Shown here: positions 24,480 through 32,700 of the stretch, piece after piece
Numbering within the stretch: position 1 is the first letter of the stretch
How the letters are laid out: every line of letters begins with the position of its first letter
Source of the DNA: V1-33 sp039795165
Lineage (GTDB): Bacteria > Verrucomicrobiota > Verrucomicrobiia > Verrucomicrobiales > V1-33
Reading direction: 5' to 3'
NCBI GenBank assembly: GCA_039795165.1
Contig: JBDKER010000011.1
Location: 58,721-122,720 of the forward strand
Length of the DNA stretch: 64,000 nt
Made by a program: the position numbers and the translations under genes
Notes under the pieces: generated by a model
What the model was told of the DNA's origin: nothing
The model's input: only the letters and a program-made list of their open reading frames with translations
Databases searched by the model: none

Positions 24480-26403
24480 CGAACCACCTCTGCCGCCCAT
24501 CAACGGCCCGGAAGACGTCAAGGCTCTCAGCGAAAAACAACTCGCGCAACTCGCCGAGGCCATCCGCCACGACCTCATCACCACCCTCGCAGGCACCGGT
24601 GGCCACCTCGGCCCGAACCTCGGCGTCGTCGAACTCACCATCGCCCTCCACCGTGTCTTCCAATCCCCGCAGGACAAGTTCATCTTCGACGTCAGCCACC
24701 AGGGCTACGTCCATAAAATGCTGACCGGACGCTGGAGCCGCCTCAGCTCCATGCGCCAATACGAAGGCCTCAATGGCTTCCTCCTCCGCTCGGAAAGCCC
24801 ACACGATTGCTACGGAGCCGGTCACGCCGGCACCGCCGTGAGCGCCGCCCTCGGCTTCGCCGCCGCCCGCGACCTCCTCGGCTCGGACGAACACGTGGTC
24901 TGCGTAGCAGGCGATGCCGCCTTCACCTGCGGCCCAACATTCGAAGCCCTCAATAACATCGCCAGCGCCACCAAGCGCTTCATTCTCGTCCTCAACGACA
25001 ACGAATGGTCGATCGACAAGAATGTCGGAGCCATCGCCAAATACTTCAACTCCATCGCCACCAATACCACCTACGCCCACCTTCACGAGAAAGCAGCCGG
25101 CTTCATCGAGAAGATCGCCGGCAAAGGAGTCCGCCGCCTCGCTGCCCGGGTCGAGGAAAGCGCCAAAAACCTCATGATGCCGAATCCCACGCTCCCCAGC
25201 GTGATCTTCGAAGAATTCGGCCTCCGCTACTACGGCCCCATCGACGGCCACAACCTCCCGCTCCTCCTCCGCACGTTCGAATTCCTCAAAACCCAGAACG
25301 AACCGGTCATCCTCCATATCATCACGGAAAAAGGCCGCGGCTACGAACCAGCCCTCGCCAACCCCCACAAGTTCCACGGCCTCGGTACCTACAAAATCGA
25401 AACCGGCGAGACCGACCCCTCTCCCACTCCCACCTGCTCCCAGATCTTCGCAGAAAGCATGGTGAAATTCGCCCGCGAGGACCCCAAAGTCACCGCCATC
25501 ACCGCCGCCATGCCCGGCGGCACCGGCCTCAGCATCTTCAAGGAACAGATCCCGGAACGCTACTTCGACGTCGGTATCGCCGAAGAACACGCCGCCCTCT
25601 TCGCCTGCGGTCTCGCCGCCCAGGGCCTCAAACCAGTCCTGGCCATCTACAGCACGTTCATGCAGCGGGCCTACGACATGATCATTCACGACATCGCCCT
25701 CCAGAACCTCCCAGTCCGACTCTGCATGGACCGCGGCGGCCTCAGCGGCGATGACGGCCCCACCCACCACGGCCTCTTCGATATCGGCTACCTCCGCCAC
25801 GTCCCAGGCCTCATCCACATGCAGCCAAAGGATGAAGACGAATTCGTCGACATGCTCTGGACCATGATCAATTACAACGCCGGCCCCACCGCCATCCGCT
25901 ACCCCCGCGGAGCCATCACCGGAGCCACCATCAAGCCTTCTCCCCAACTCCTCGAAATCGGCCGAGCCGAAGTCGTCCGCGAAGGCCACGACGTCTGCCT
26001 CATCGGCCTCGGCACCCTCTTCGAAATGGCCGAAACCGCCGCCGGCATGCTCTCCGCCATGGGCTACAGCGTCACGCTCATCAACCCGCGCTGGATCAAA
26101 CCCCTCGACACCACCACCATCGAACGCCTCGCCCGCCGCTCCCGCGTCGTCTGCACCCTCGAAGACCACGTCCTCCACAACGGCTTCGGCTGCGCCGTCA
26201 TCGAACACCTCCACGGAGCCGGCGTCCACATTCCCGTCGAACGCATCGGCTGGCCCGACGCCTTTGTCGAACACGGCAAACCTTCCATCCTCCGCGAAAA
26301 ACACGGCCTCACCGCCGAAAACTGCGTCCGGCTCGTGCTCCGTCACCTCGACCAGACCCGGCCAGCCCAGACCGCCCCAGCCCTCGCCGGTTCGGGAATC
26401 TGA
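24457..26403 (+). CDS. dxs: 1-deoxy-D-xylulose-5-phosphate synthase
   Basis: 648 residues, the normal length. It makes DXP from pyruvate and glyceraldehyde 3-phosphate, the first step of the MEP isoprenoid pathway, and is thiamine diphosphate dependent. Visible motifs are TGGHLGPNLGVVELTIALH, the GDAAFTCGPTFEALNN TPP/Mg loop with NDNEWSIDKNVGA, the catalytic Glu in VGIAEEHAALFA, and DRGGLSGDDGPTHHG of the pyrimidine domain. The C-terminal transketolase domain is complete (ALEDHVLHNGFG-like TLEDHVLHNGFG). The start at 24457 is inside the end of xseB and is supported by the N-terminal helix PINGPEDVKALSEKQLAQLA. It should be cytoplasmic and essential. Confidence 0.96.
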   Translation: MTKSDFSSEPPLPPINGPEDVKALSEKQLAQLAEAIRHDLITTLAGTGGHLGPNLGVVELTIALHRVFQSPQDKFIFDVSHQGYVHKMLTGRWSRLSSMRQYEGLNGFLLRSESPHDCYGAGHAGTAVSAALGFAAARDLLGSDEHVVCVAGDAAFTCGPTFEALNNIASATKRFILVLNDNEWSIDKNVGAIAKYFNSIATNTTYAHLHEKAAGFIEKIAGKGVRRLAARVEESAKNLMMPNPTLPSVIFEEFGLRYYGPIDGHNLPLLLRTFEFLKTQNEPVILHIITEKGRGYEPALANPHKFHGLGTYKIETGETDPSPTPTCSQIFAESMVKFAREDPKVTAITAAMPGGTGLSIFKEQIPERYFDVGIAEEHAALFACGLAAQGLKPVLAIYSTFMQRAYDMIIHDIALQNLPVRLCMDRGGLSGDDGPTHHGLFDIGYLRHVPGLIHMQPKDEDEFVDMLWTMINYNAGPTAIRYPRGAITGATIKPSPQLLEIGRAEVVREGHDVCLIGLGTLFEMAETAAGMLSAMGYSVTLINPRWIKPLDTTTIERLARRSRVVCTLEDHVLHNGFGCAVIEHLHGAGVHIPVERIGWPDAFVEHGKPSILREKHGLTAENCVRLVLRHLDQTRPAQTAPALAGSGI

Positions 26404-26423
26404 CACCTTCCGCGGACGCTGAC

Positions 26424-26452
26424 TTGCCAAGCGCTCGGACGGGCCCCATCGT
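26424..26452 (+). promoter_or_regulatory. Possible promoter of the FTLWL-repeat gene
   Basis: TTGCCA at 26424-26429, a 17-base spacer and CATCGT at 26447-26452, 22 bases before the ATG. Weak, included for its recurring spacing. Confidence 0.2.
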
Positions 26453-26473
26453 GCCCTCCAGCTTCGCTTTCCC

Positions 26474-27796
26474 ATGTCCTCGCCTTCCTCCGTTCCCTCC
26501 CAAGCCGTCTCGCTCGACCCCGCAGGATGGCCCGCACCGCGCATCACCGCCGGATCCAGGGCCTTCACCCTCTGGCTCGACGAAAAAACATGGCCGAAAC
26601 CACGGCTTCGGCTCCCTTCGAACGGATTCACCCTCTGGCTCAACCCGGAAACATGGCCGAAACCACCGCTGCGGCTGCCCAGCCGGGGATTCACCCTCTG
26701 GCTCGATCCCGCACGCTGGCCCAAGCCTCTCCTCCAACTCCCAGGCCACGCCTTCACTCTCTGGCTCGACCCCGCAACCTGGCCGCAGCCTGTTCCGGCA
26801 CCGGCAACCGCTCCCGCCACCACCGCAATTCCCCCCAGCGAGGTTCCTGCCCCGGTCCCCGTCCCCGTCACCCCATTGGCCGCAGCATCTCCAGCCACTG
26901 CAACGGCTCCCCCAGCCACCACCGCGGCCGCCGCGCCACCAACTCCCCCCATCGTCATCAAGGATAACCAGGCCTCGACTCTCTGGCTGCCCAAGGCCCC
27001 CGCCCCGGCTGCCGCCAGCATCCCGGCTGCCCCACGACTCCGCCTCCCCGGCCACGCCTTCACTCTCTGGACCAAACCAGGCCTCGTGGAACCCATCCCC
27101 ATGCGCAATCCTTCCTCCCAGGAAGAAGCCGCCGCCACGCAAGGCGCCCACTCCACAAGCCCTCGCCACGCTTCCGCCATCAGTTGGCTCCCAGCAGTCG
27201 CCGGTCTCGCCATCGCTGCGGTCGCCGGCCTCATGTACTCATCCGCAGAAGCTGGACGACGCAACATCGAAGCCTCCATCGCCAAAACCAGCGAAGCCAC
27301 CGCCGCCGCCACCGCCGAACGACTGGCCGCCCTCTCGGAACTCGCCAGCGCCCGCAAGGCCGTCACCGACAAAGAGGCGGAAATCGCCGCAAAACAGGCC
27401 GACGCGCTCAACGCCACCGCCGAAGTCAGAAAACAACTCGCCTCCACCGAGGAATCCCTCCGCAAGGCCAGTTCCTCCCTGCAGGAAAAATCCACCGCCG
27501 CCGCCGCCGCCGAAAAAGCCCTCGCCGACGCCCGCCGCGATGCCTCCACCCGCGAAACCACCCTCCAGGGCAACATCACCTCTCTCACGGAAGAAGTCAG
27601 CCGCGTGAAACGCGTCGCCGGCGAAGAACTCGCCAAAGCCAAGGAAGCAGCTTCCCGCCTCGAGGAAGAAAAAGCCGCCGCCGTCCGCGAGGCCGCCGCC
27701 GCCGCCGCCGAACGCGACGTCCTCAAGGCAGAAGTCGATAAACTCCGCCGCCAGCTCCAGGCTCAGCCTCGCCCCGCCGGCACCCCGGAAGCCTGA
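26474..27796 (+). CDS. Membrane coiled-coil protein with 21-residue FTLWL/WPKP repeats
   Basis: 440 residues, with no signal peptide. Residues 31-106 contain four tandem copies of a 21-residue unit: F-T-L-W-L-D/N-P, three variable residues, W-P-K-P and L-R-L-P-S/G (Phe31, 52, 73 and 94 keep exact spacing). A half unit sits at residues 14-22 (LDPAGWPAP) and single copies near 168 (STLWLPK) and 193 (GHAFTLWTKPG). Residues about 107-160 are Ala/Pro/Thr-rich. A transmembrane helix spans about 236-255 (ISWLPAVAGLAIAAVAGLMY), followed by an Ala/Glu/Lys coiled coil (about 260-430). The likely topology is a cytoplasmic N-terminus and a long periplasmic coil. I recognise no family. It lies 71 bases after dxs and may have its own promoter. 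Confidence 0.75.
   Translation: MSSPSSVPSQAVSLDPAGWPAPRITAGSRAFTLWLDEKTWPKPRLRLPSNGFTLWLNPETWPKPPLRLPSRGFTLWLDPARWPKPLLQLPGHAFTLWLDPATWPQPVPAPATAPATTAIPPSEVPAPVPVPVTPLAAASPATATAPPATTAAAAPPTPPIVIKDNQASTLWLPKAPAPAAASIPAAPRLRLPGHAFTLWTKPGLVEPIPMRNPSSQEEAAATQGAHSTSPRHASAISWLPAVAGLAIAAVAGLMYSSAEAGRRNIEASIAKTSEATAAATAERLAALSELASARKAVTDKEAEIAAKQADALNATAEVRKQLASTEESLRKASSSLQEKSTAAAAAEKALADARRDASTRETTLQGNITSLTEEVSRVKRVAGEELAKAKEAASRLEEEKAAAVREAAAAAAERDVLKAEVDKLRRQLQAQPRPAGTPEA
26564..26791 (+). repeat. Four tandem 63-base units encoding the FTLWL/WPKP repeat
   Basis: In-frame 63-base repeats (21 codons each) starting at Phe31. DNA similarity is moderate (conserved TTCACCCTCTGGCTC cores), so the array looks selected at protein level and is not a recent perfect duplication. 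Confidence 0.8.
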
Positions 27797-27823
27797 CAGA
27801 CCAGCTGCCGAGCAAGGTTACCC

Positions 27824-28915
27824 TCAGTACTCAGGGTCCGCATCAAGCTGCCGCCGGTCCGCAAACCGCTTGGCCCGCTCCCGCTGCTCGCGGCGCGCAA
27901 TCCGCTCAACCGTCATCCGCCGCTTCTGCCGGTTCCTCCGCAGCTCGGCTATCTCATCGTCCAGCTTCAGAAAAGCCTCGTACCGCGCCTCGTCCAGCCG
28001 CCCACCCTCGAGCGCCTCCCGGATCGCACACCCCGCATCGCTCCCATGACGGCAATCGTGAAACCGGCAGCCCGACGCAATCACCGCAATGTCCGCAAAC
28101 CGCTCGCGCAGCGTCGTCTCGTCGGTCCACATGTGCACTTCCCGGATCCCCGGATTGTCGATCAGGATCCCACCTCCCGGCAGTATCATCAGCTCGCGCG
28201 CCGTGGTCGTGTGCCGTCCCTTGCCTGTCACCTCATTGACCTCATCCGTCCATTGGTACTCGTCACCAAGGAGCTGATTCACAATCGATGACTTGCCGAC
28301 TCCGCTCGATCCCACGAGGGCAACCGTCACTCCGCGCTGCAGATAGCCTTTGAGTACCTTGAGCGATTTCCCCTTCTCGGCACTCGTGATGTGAATGTCG
28401 GCATCGGGACTGAGCTGCCGCAAAGTGTCGGCAGCCGCACGGTTTTCCGCCGCACTGTAGAGATCCGACTTGTTCACAAGGACCACAGGTCGCGCGCCGC
28501 TCCGGCCAATGATCGCAAAGTACCGCTCCATGCGACGCTCGCTGAAATCAGGGCCGGCATCGGTCACCACCACCACCACATCCACATTGGCCGCCATCAC
28601 CTGCTCTTCCGTGCTACGCCCAGGCGCCTTCCGCGAAAGGCAGGTCCGCCGCGGCAGCCTCGCCCGGATGACGGCTTCGTCCTTCTTCACTTCCAGCGCC
28701 ACCCAGTCGCCGACCGCAGGAAGTTCGGCATCGGTCGCCGCATCATGATAAAGCTTTCCGCAGATCACGGCATCGTGCTCTTCCCCATCCCCCAGCAGAG
28801 CCCCGCAGGTCAGATTGTTGTCCCGCAGCAGACGCGCAGGCTGCCAGCCCTTCGCCCGGAAGGGCACAAATGCCTCCGCAAACCATTCATGCCAACCCAG
28901 ATCCTTCAGCGTCAT
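27824..28915 (-). CDS. rsgA: Ribosome small subunit-dependent GTPase A
   Basis: 363 residues, a circularly permuted GTPase. An N-terminal OB-fold (about 35-90; AVGDWVALEV) is followed by G4 (VLVNKSDLYS), then G1 (VGSSGVGKSSIVNQLLGD), and G3 (LIDNPGIREVHM), in the permuted order typical of RsgA/YjeQ. The C-terminal zinc site has C/H ligands (SGCRFHDCRHGSDAGCAI). It helps late 30S maturation by checking the decoding site and is released by GTP hydrolysis. The start at 28915 (MTLKDLGWHEWFAEAF) matches family beginnings; the longer open frame upstream is not coding. It follows the PIN-domain gene on the same strand by only 19 bases, a plausible operon. Confidence 0.95.
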   Translation of the reverse strand: MTLKDLGWHEWFAEAFVPFRAKGWQPARLLRDNNLTCGALLGDGEEHDAVICGKLYHDAATDAELPAVGDWVALEVKKDEAVIRARLPRRTCLSRKAPGRSTEEQVMAANVDVVVVVTDAGPDFSERRMERYFAIIGRSGARPVVLVNKSDLYSAAENRAAADTLRQLSPDADIHITSAEKGKSLKVLKGYLQRGVTVALVGSSGVGKSSIVNQLLGDEYQWTDEVNEVTGKGRHTTTARELMILPGGGILIDNPGIREVHMWTDETTLRERFADIAVIASGCRFHDCRHGSDAGCAIREALEGGRLDEARYEAFLKLDDEIAELRRNRQKRRMTVERIARREQRERAKRFADRRQLDADPEY

Positions 28916-28934
28916 CTGCGGAACCGGAACGTGC

Positions 28935-29627
28935 TCAGTCTGCGTAGGAAACCGCACCCTGATTCCCCACCGTGACCACCCCCTTGGCCACCAGCTTCGC
29001 CAGCACGCGCCCAATGTCCTCCTCGGACGGTCCCACCCCCAGCTGATCCCTCACCAGCCGCCGCAGGGCCGCTTCCCGCCGCGGACGGTTGCCCGCCCCG
29101 GGTGCCAGCCTCGCTTCCATCTTCCCAATCCATTGCTCCAGCGCATCCCCACGCACCGGAGCCCGCCGTGTCACCGGAGCCGCCGCCACCGCCGTCTTCC
29201 GGGCCGCCGTTCCCGCAGACTTCCGCGCCACCGCCGGACCCGACCCGCCCAACGCAGGCACCTTCACAAAGGCATCATGCCGCGCCGCTTCCCGCCCCAT
29301 GCTCCGGAAATGAGCCACCAGCGCGTCAAATCCCTTGTCCCGCGACACAATGTGAAAACTCGCCTTCGTATCCACCACGCCCTGCGCCCCCACCTCGGCC
29401 GACAGCACGAAATCGAGCGCATTCTTCCCCTTCACCTCGGTCCGCACCAGCCGCACCTGAGACGAATGCTCCATCAATTGCGCCACCAGATCCAGGGGCA
29501 CCTTGGTCTGATCCTTCCCCACCACCATGATCACCATGACCGGCCGACCCCGGATCAGCTCAAGCTTCACCGCCTGAACATTCTCAAAGTCCACAAATAC
29601 ATAATGCTTCACTGTCTCCTGCGCCAT
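28935..29627 (-). CDS. PIN/NYN-like nuclease domain protein
   Basis: 230 residues. The N-terminal domain (about 5-105) shows a PIN/NYN-type acidic pattern: VFVDFENVQAV near the start, NALDFVLSAEVG in the middle and VSRDKGFDALV later. This fits a metal-dependent ribonuclease of the PIN-like group often found in Bacteria. A linker rich in Ala/Arg (about 125-155) leads to a C-terminal helical domain (about 160-225; DALEQWIGKMEARL, LRRLVRDQLG, VLAKLVAKGVVTV), probably a winged-helix or OST-HTH-like RNA-binding module. Start 29627 is chosen for MAQETVKHYVFVD. Cytoplasmic; RNA processing is inferred, and the partnership with rsgA suggests ribosomal RNA work. Confidence 0.75.
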   Translation of the reverse strand: MAQETVKHYVFVDFENVQAVKLELIRGRPVMVIMVVGKDQTKVPLDLVAQLMEHSSQVRLVRTEVKGKNALDFVLSAEVGAQGVVDTKASFHIVSRDKGFDALVAHFRSMGREAARHDAFVKVPALGGSGPAVARKSAGTAARKTAVAAAPVTRRAPVRGDALEQWIGKMEARLAPGAGNRPRREAALRRLVRDQLGVGPSEEDIGRVLAKLVAKGVVTVGNQGAVSYAD

Positions 29628-29733
29628 GATCACCCCGCTAACCCGCCCGGCCCACCGTGACAACCGCGACCGGTCCACATTTGCAGGCTCCCTTCCCGTT
29701 CACTCCTCCCATCGCACAACCCGCAGGAAACAG

Positions 29734-29762
29734 TTGCCCTGCCCACCCGTTCTCATGGTACC
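29734..29762 (+). promoter_or_regulatory. Possible promoter of the giant PVC fusion gene
   Basis: TTGCCC at 29734-29739, a 17-base spacer and GGTACC at 29757-29762, 25 bases before the ATG, in the 160-base divergent gap. Weak -10. Confidence 0.2.
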
Positions 29763-29787
29763 ATCCAGCCCCAGCCATTTCCATCTC

Positions 29788-32700
29788 ATGCGATTCCTCG
29801 TCTTCCTGCTGCTCGCCAGCCACGCACTCGGCAATGCCTACTCCCTCTTCGATGGTTCCTTCAACGGCTGGGAAGGCGATACCCGCTCGACATGGCGCAT
29901 CGAGGAAAATGCCTTCACCGCAGGCAGCACCGACCGCCTCCAGCCCCGCAACGAATTCCTCTGCACCAAACGCGAATTCACGGACTTCGACCTGTCCCTG
30001 CAATGGAAACTCGCCGGAACCGAAGGCTTCGTGAATGGCGGTGTCCAGTTCCGCACCAAACGCATCCCCAACCATCACGAAGTCTCCGGCTACCAGGCTG
30101 ACCTCGGAGCCGGCTACGACGGTGCCCTCTACGACGAAAGTCGCCGCAGCAAAATGCTCGCCCAGCCATCCAAGGAAATCTTCGCCAAAGCCAGCAAACC
30201 CACCGGCGAATGGAATTCCTACCGCATCCGCGCCGAAGGCCCACGCATCCAGATCTGGCTCAATGGCATCCAAACGGTCGACTACACGGAACCAGACGCC
30301 AGCATCCCGCGCTCAGGAATCATCGGCGTCCAGATCCACGGCGACGCCAAATCCCAGGTCTGGTACCGCAACATCACCATCGAGGAACTCGGCCCGAAAA
30401 AGGAATCAGCACCCCGCAAAGGCCCCACCGCACGCTTCGCCGACTCCTTCCCCCCGCTCCCACGCGAACCATTCCCCGACGGAAAATTCCAGATCCGCGA
30501 AGGCGAAGTCATCGTCTTCACCGGCGGCACCAACATGGTCCGGCTCGTCGAGGACGGATCCCTCGAATCCATGCTCGCCGTCTCCAGCAGCAATCAGAAA
30601 CCACGCTTCCGCAGCATGGCATGGGAAGGAGATACCGTCTACGAACAGTGGCGCGACATCAACTTCGGTTCATGGCAGGACCAGCTCGAGGCAGCCGGCG
30701 CTTCCTGCATCTTCCTCTGGTTTGGCCAGATGGAAGCCCTCGACGACTCACGCGACGATGCCGCCTTCACATCGCACGCACGCCAACTCCTCGACGAGTT
30801 TGCCAAAGTCACCCCCCGACTCGTCATCCTCGCCCCCCTACCCTTCCAGTCACCTCCAGCCGACGCCATCGGCTGCCCGGACCGGACCGGAGCCAACCCG
30901 CGGATCGCCCGGCTCTCCGCCATCCTCCGCAGCCTCGCCGCGGAACGCGGAGCCATCTTCACCGACACCCCCGGCACCGCCATACCCACCACCAACGGCA
31001 TCCACCTCCCCAGCGGCGGCACCTCCCCAGTCGCCACACACTTCCATCAGCAGCTCACCAGCATCCCCGCCCCTGCCTGCCCTCCCACCCTCAAGGAACT
31101 CATCGCCCGCAAAAACACTCTCTGGCACGATTGCTGGAAAACCATGAACTGGGCCTTCGCCTACAGCGACCGCACAGAACAACCCTTCGGCAAAGGCATC
31201 GGTTCCCACCCACCACTCGCAGCCGAACTGGAACAGTACAAACCCCTCATCCGGTCCGCCGATTCTCTCGTCCACGAAGCCGCCACCGGAAAACCAGTCG
31301 CCCCGCCAGCGCCGCCCGCAGCTCCCCCACCTGCGCCAACTCAGCCAGCCGAAGCCGAACTCGCCACCTTCAAGGTCCGCGATGGCTTCGCCGTGAACCT
31401 CTTCGCCAGCGAAGCGGATGGCCTCGTCAAACCTCTCTCCATGCGCTGGGACCACCGCGGACGCCTCTGGGCAGCCTGCTCGCCTTCCTACCCGCAGCTC
31501 CAGCCCGGCCTCCCTCACGAGGACTACATCCTCGTCTGCGAAGATACCAACGCTGACGGCAAAGCAGACCGATTCCACCGCTTCGCCTCGGGCCTCACCA
31601 TGCCCATGGGTATCGAATTCGCCACGGACGGCAGCGTCTACGTCTGCGAAAGCACTCAACTGGCCCGCTTCCGCGATACCAACAACGACGGCACCGCAGA
31701 TTCCCGCGAGGTCATCCTCTCAGGCTTCGGCACAGGCGACTCCCACCAGATGATCAATTCCCTCCGCTGGGGACCGGACGGCTGCCTGTGGTTCAGCCAG
31801 GGCCTCCACATCTTCTCCCGCATCGAAACCCCGCACGGCATCGTCCAGTTCGACCGCGCCGGCCTCTGGCGCTTCAACCCACACACATGGAAACTCCAGG
31901 GCTTCTTCGGCAATGCCGCCGCCGGAGCCAACTGCTGGGGCGTCACCTTCGATAACCATGGCCAGGTCTTCCACTGCGCCGCGGACAACACCCCGGGCTT
32001 CTTCACCACCCCAGGCCTCGGCACGCTCCCTGATCCTCCCAACTACTACAATACCGGATCCCTCGCGGTCTCCCCCGTGAAAGGCATGTGCCTCGAGTTC
32101 CTCAGTAGCCCACACCTCCCCGCAGACCTCGACAAGGTTCTCTGCAAACCCGTCTACTTCGGCAGCCAACTCCTCCTCTACCAACTGCACGAGGACGGCT
32201 CAGGCTTCCGCACCGATGACCTCGGCCCACTCCTCACTTCCTCTTCCAATGTCTTCCGCCCACTCGCCATCCAGACCGGCCCGGACGGAGCCCTCTACGT
32301 CTGCGACTGGTTCAACCCAGTCATCGGCCACTACCAGGCCAGCTACCGCGACCCCAACCGCGACAAATCACACGGCCGCATCTGGCGGCTCACCGCCCAC
32401 GGCCGCCCACTCTCGCCAAAAACCGATTTCACAACCACTTCCACATCTCAGCTCACGGCTCTGCTGCAGTCGCCGGACCGCTGGCTTCGCGAGCAAGCCC
32501 GCCTCCGCCTCGCGGGCCTCCCGGACGACCTGCCGGAATCCACATGGAAGTCCACGGACGATGCCGGACTCCTCTTCGAATGCCTCGCCACGTGCGCCCT
32601 CCGCGGATCAATCCCGCCTCCCCTTCTCCTCAAATGCCTCTCCCATCCCGCAGCGGAACTGCGCGCTTTCACCGTCCGCCTCGGCAGCCAACTCATCCCG

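Noticed and set aside
24388..27726. Very long open frame (over 1100 codons) on the - strand opposite xseB, dxs and the repeat protein
   Set aside because: It is antisense to three convincing genes, has low-complexity Gly/Ala/Glu-rich sequence and no domain; it comes from the strong C/G strand bias.
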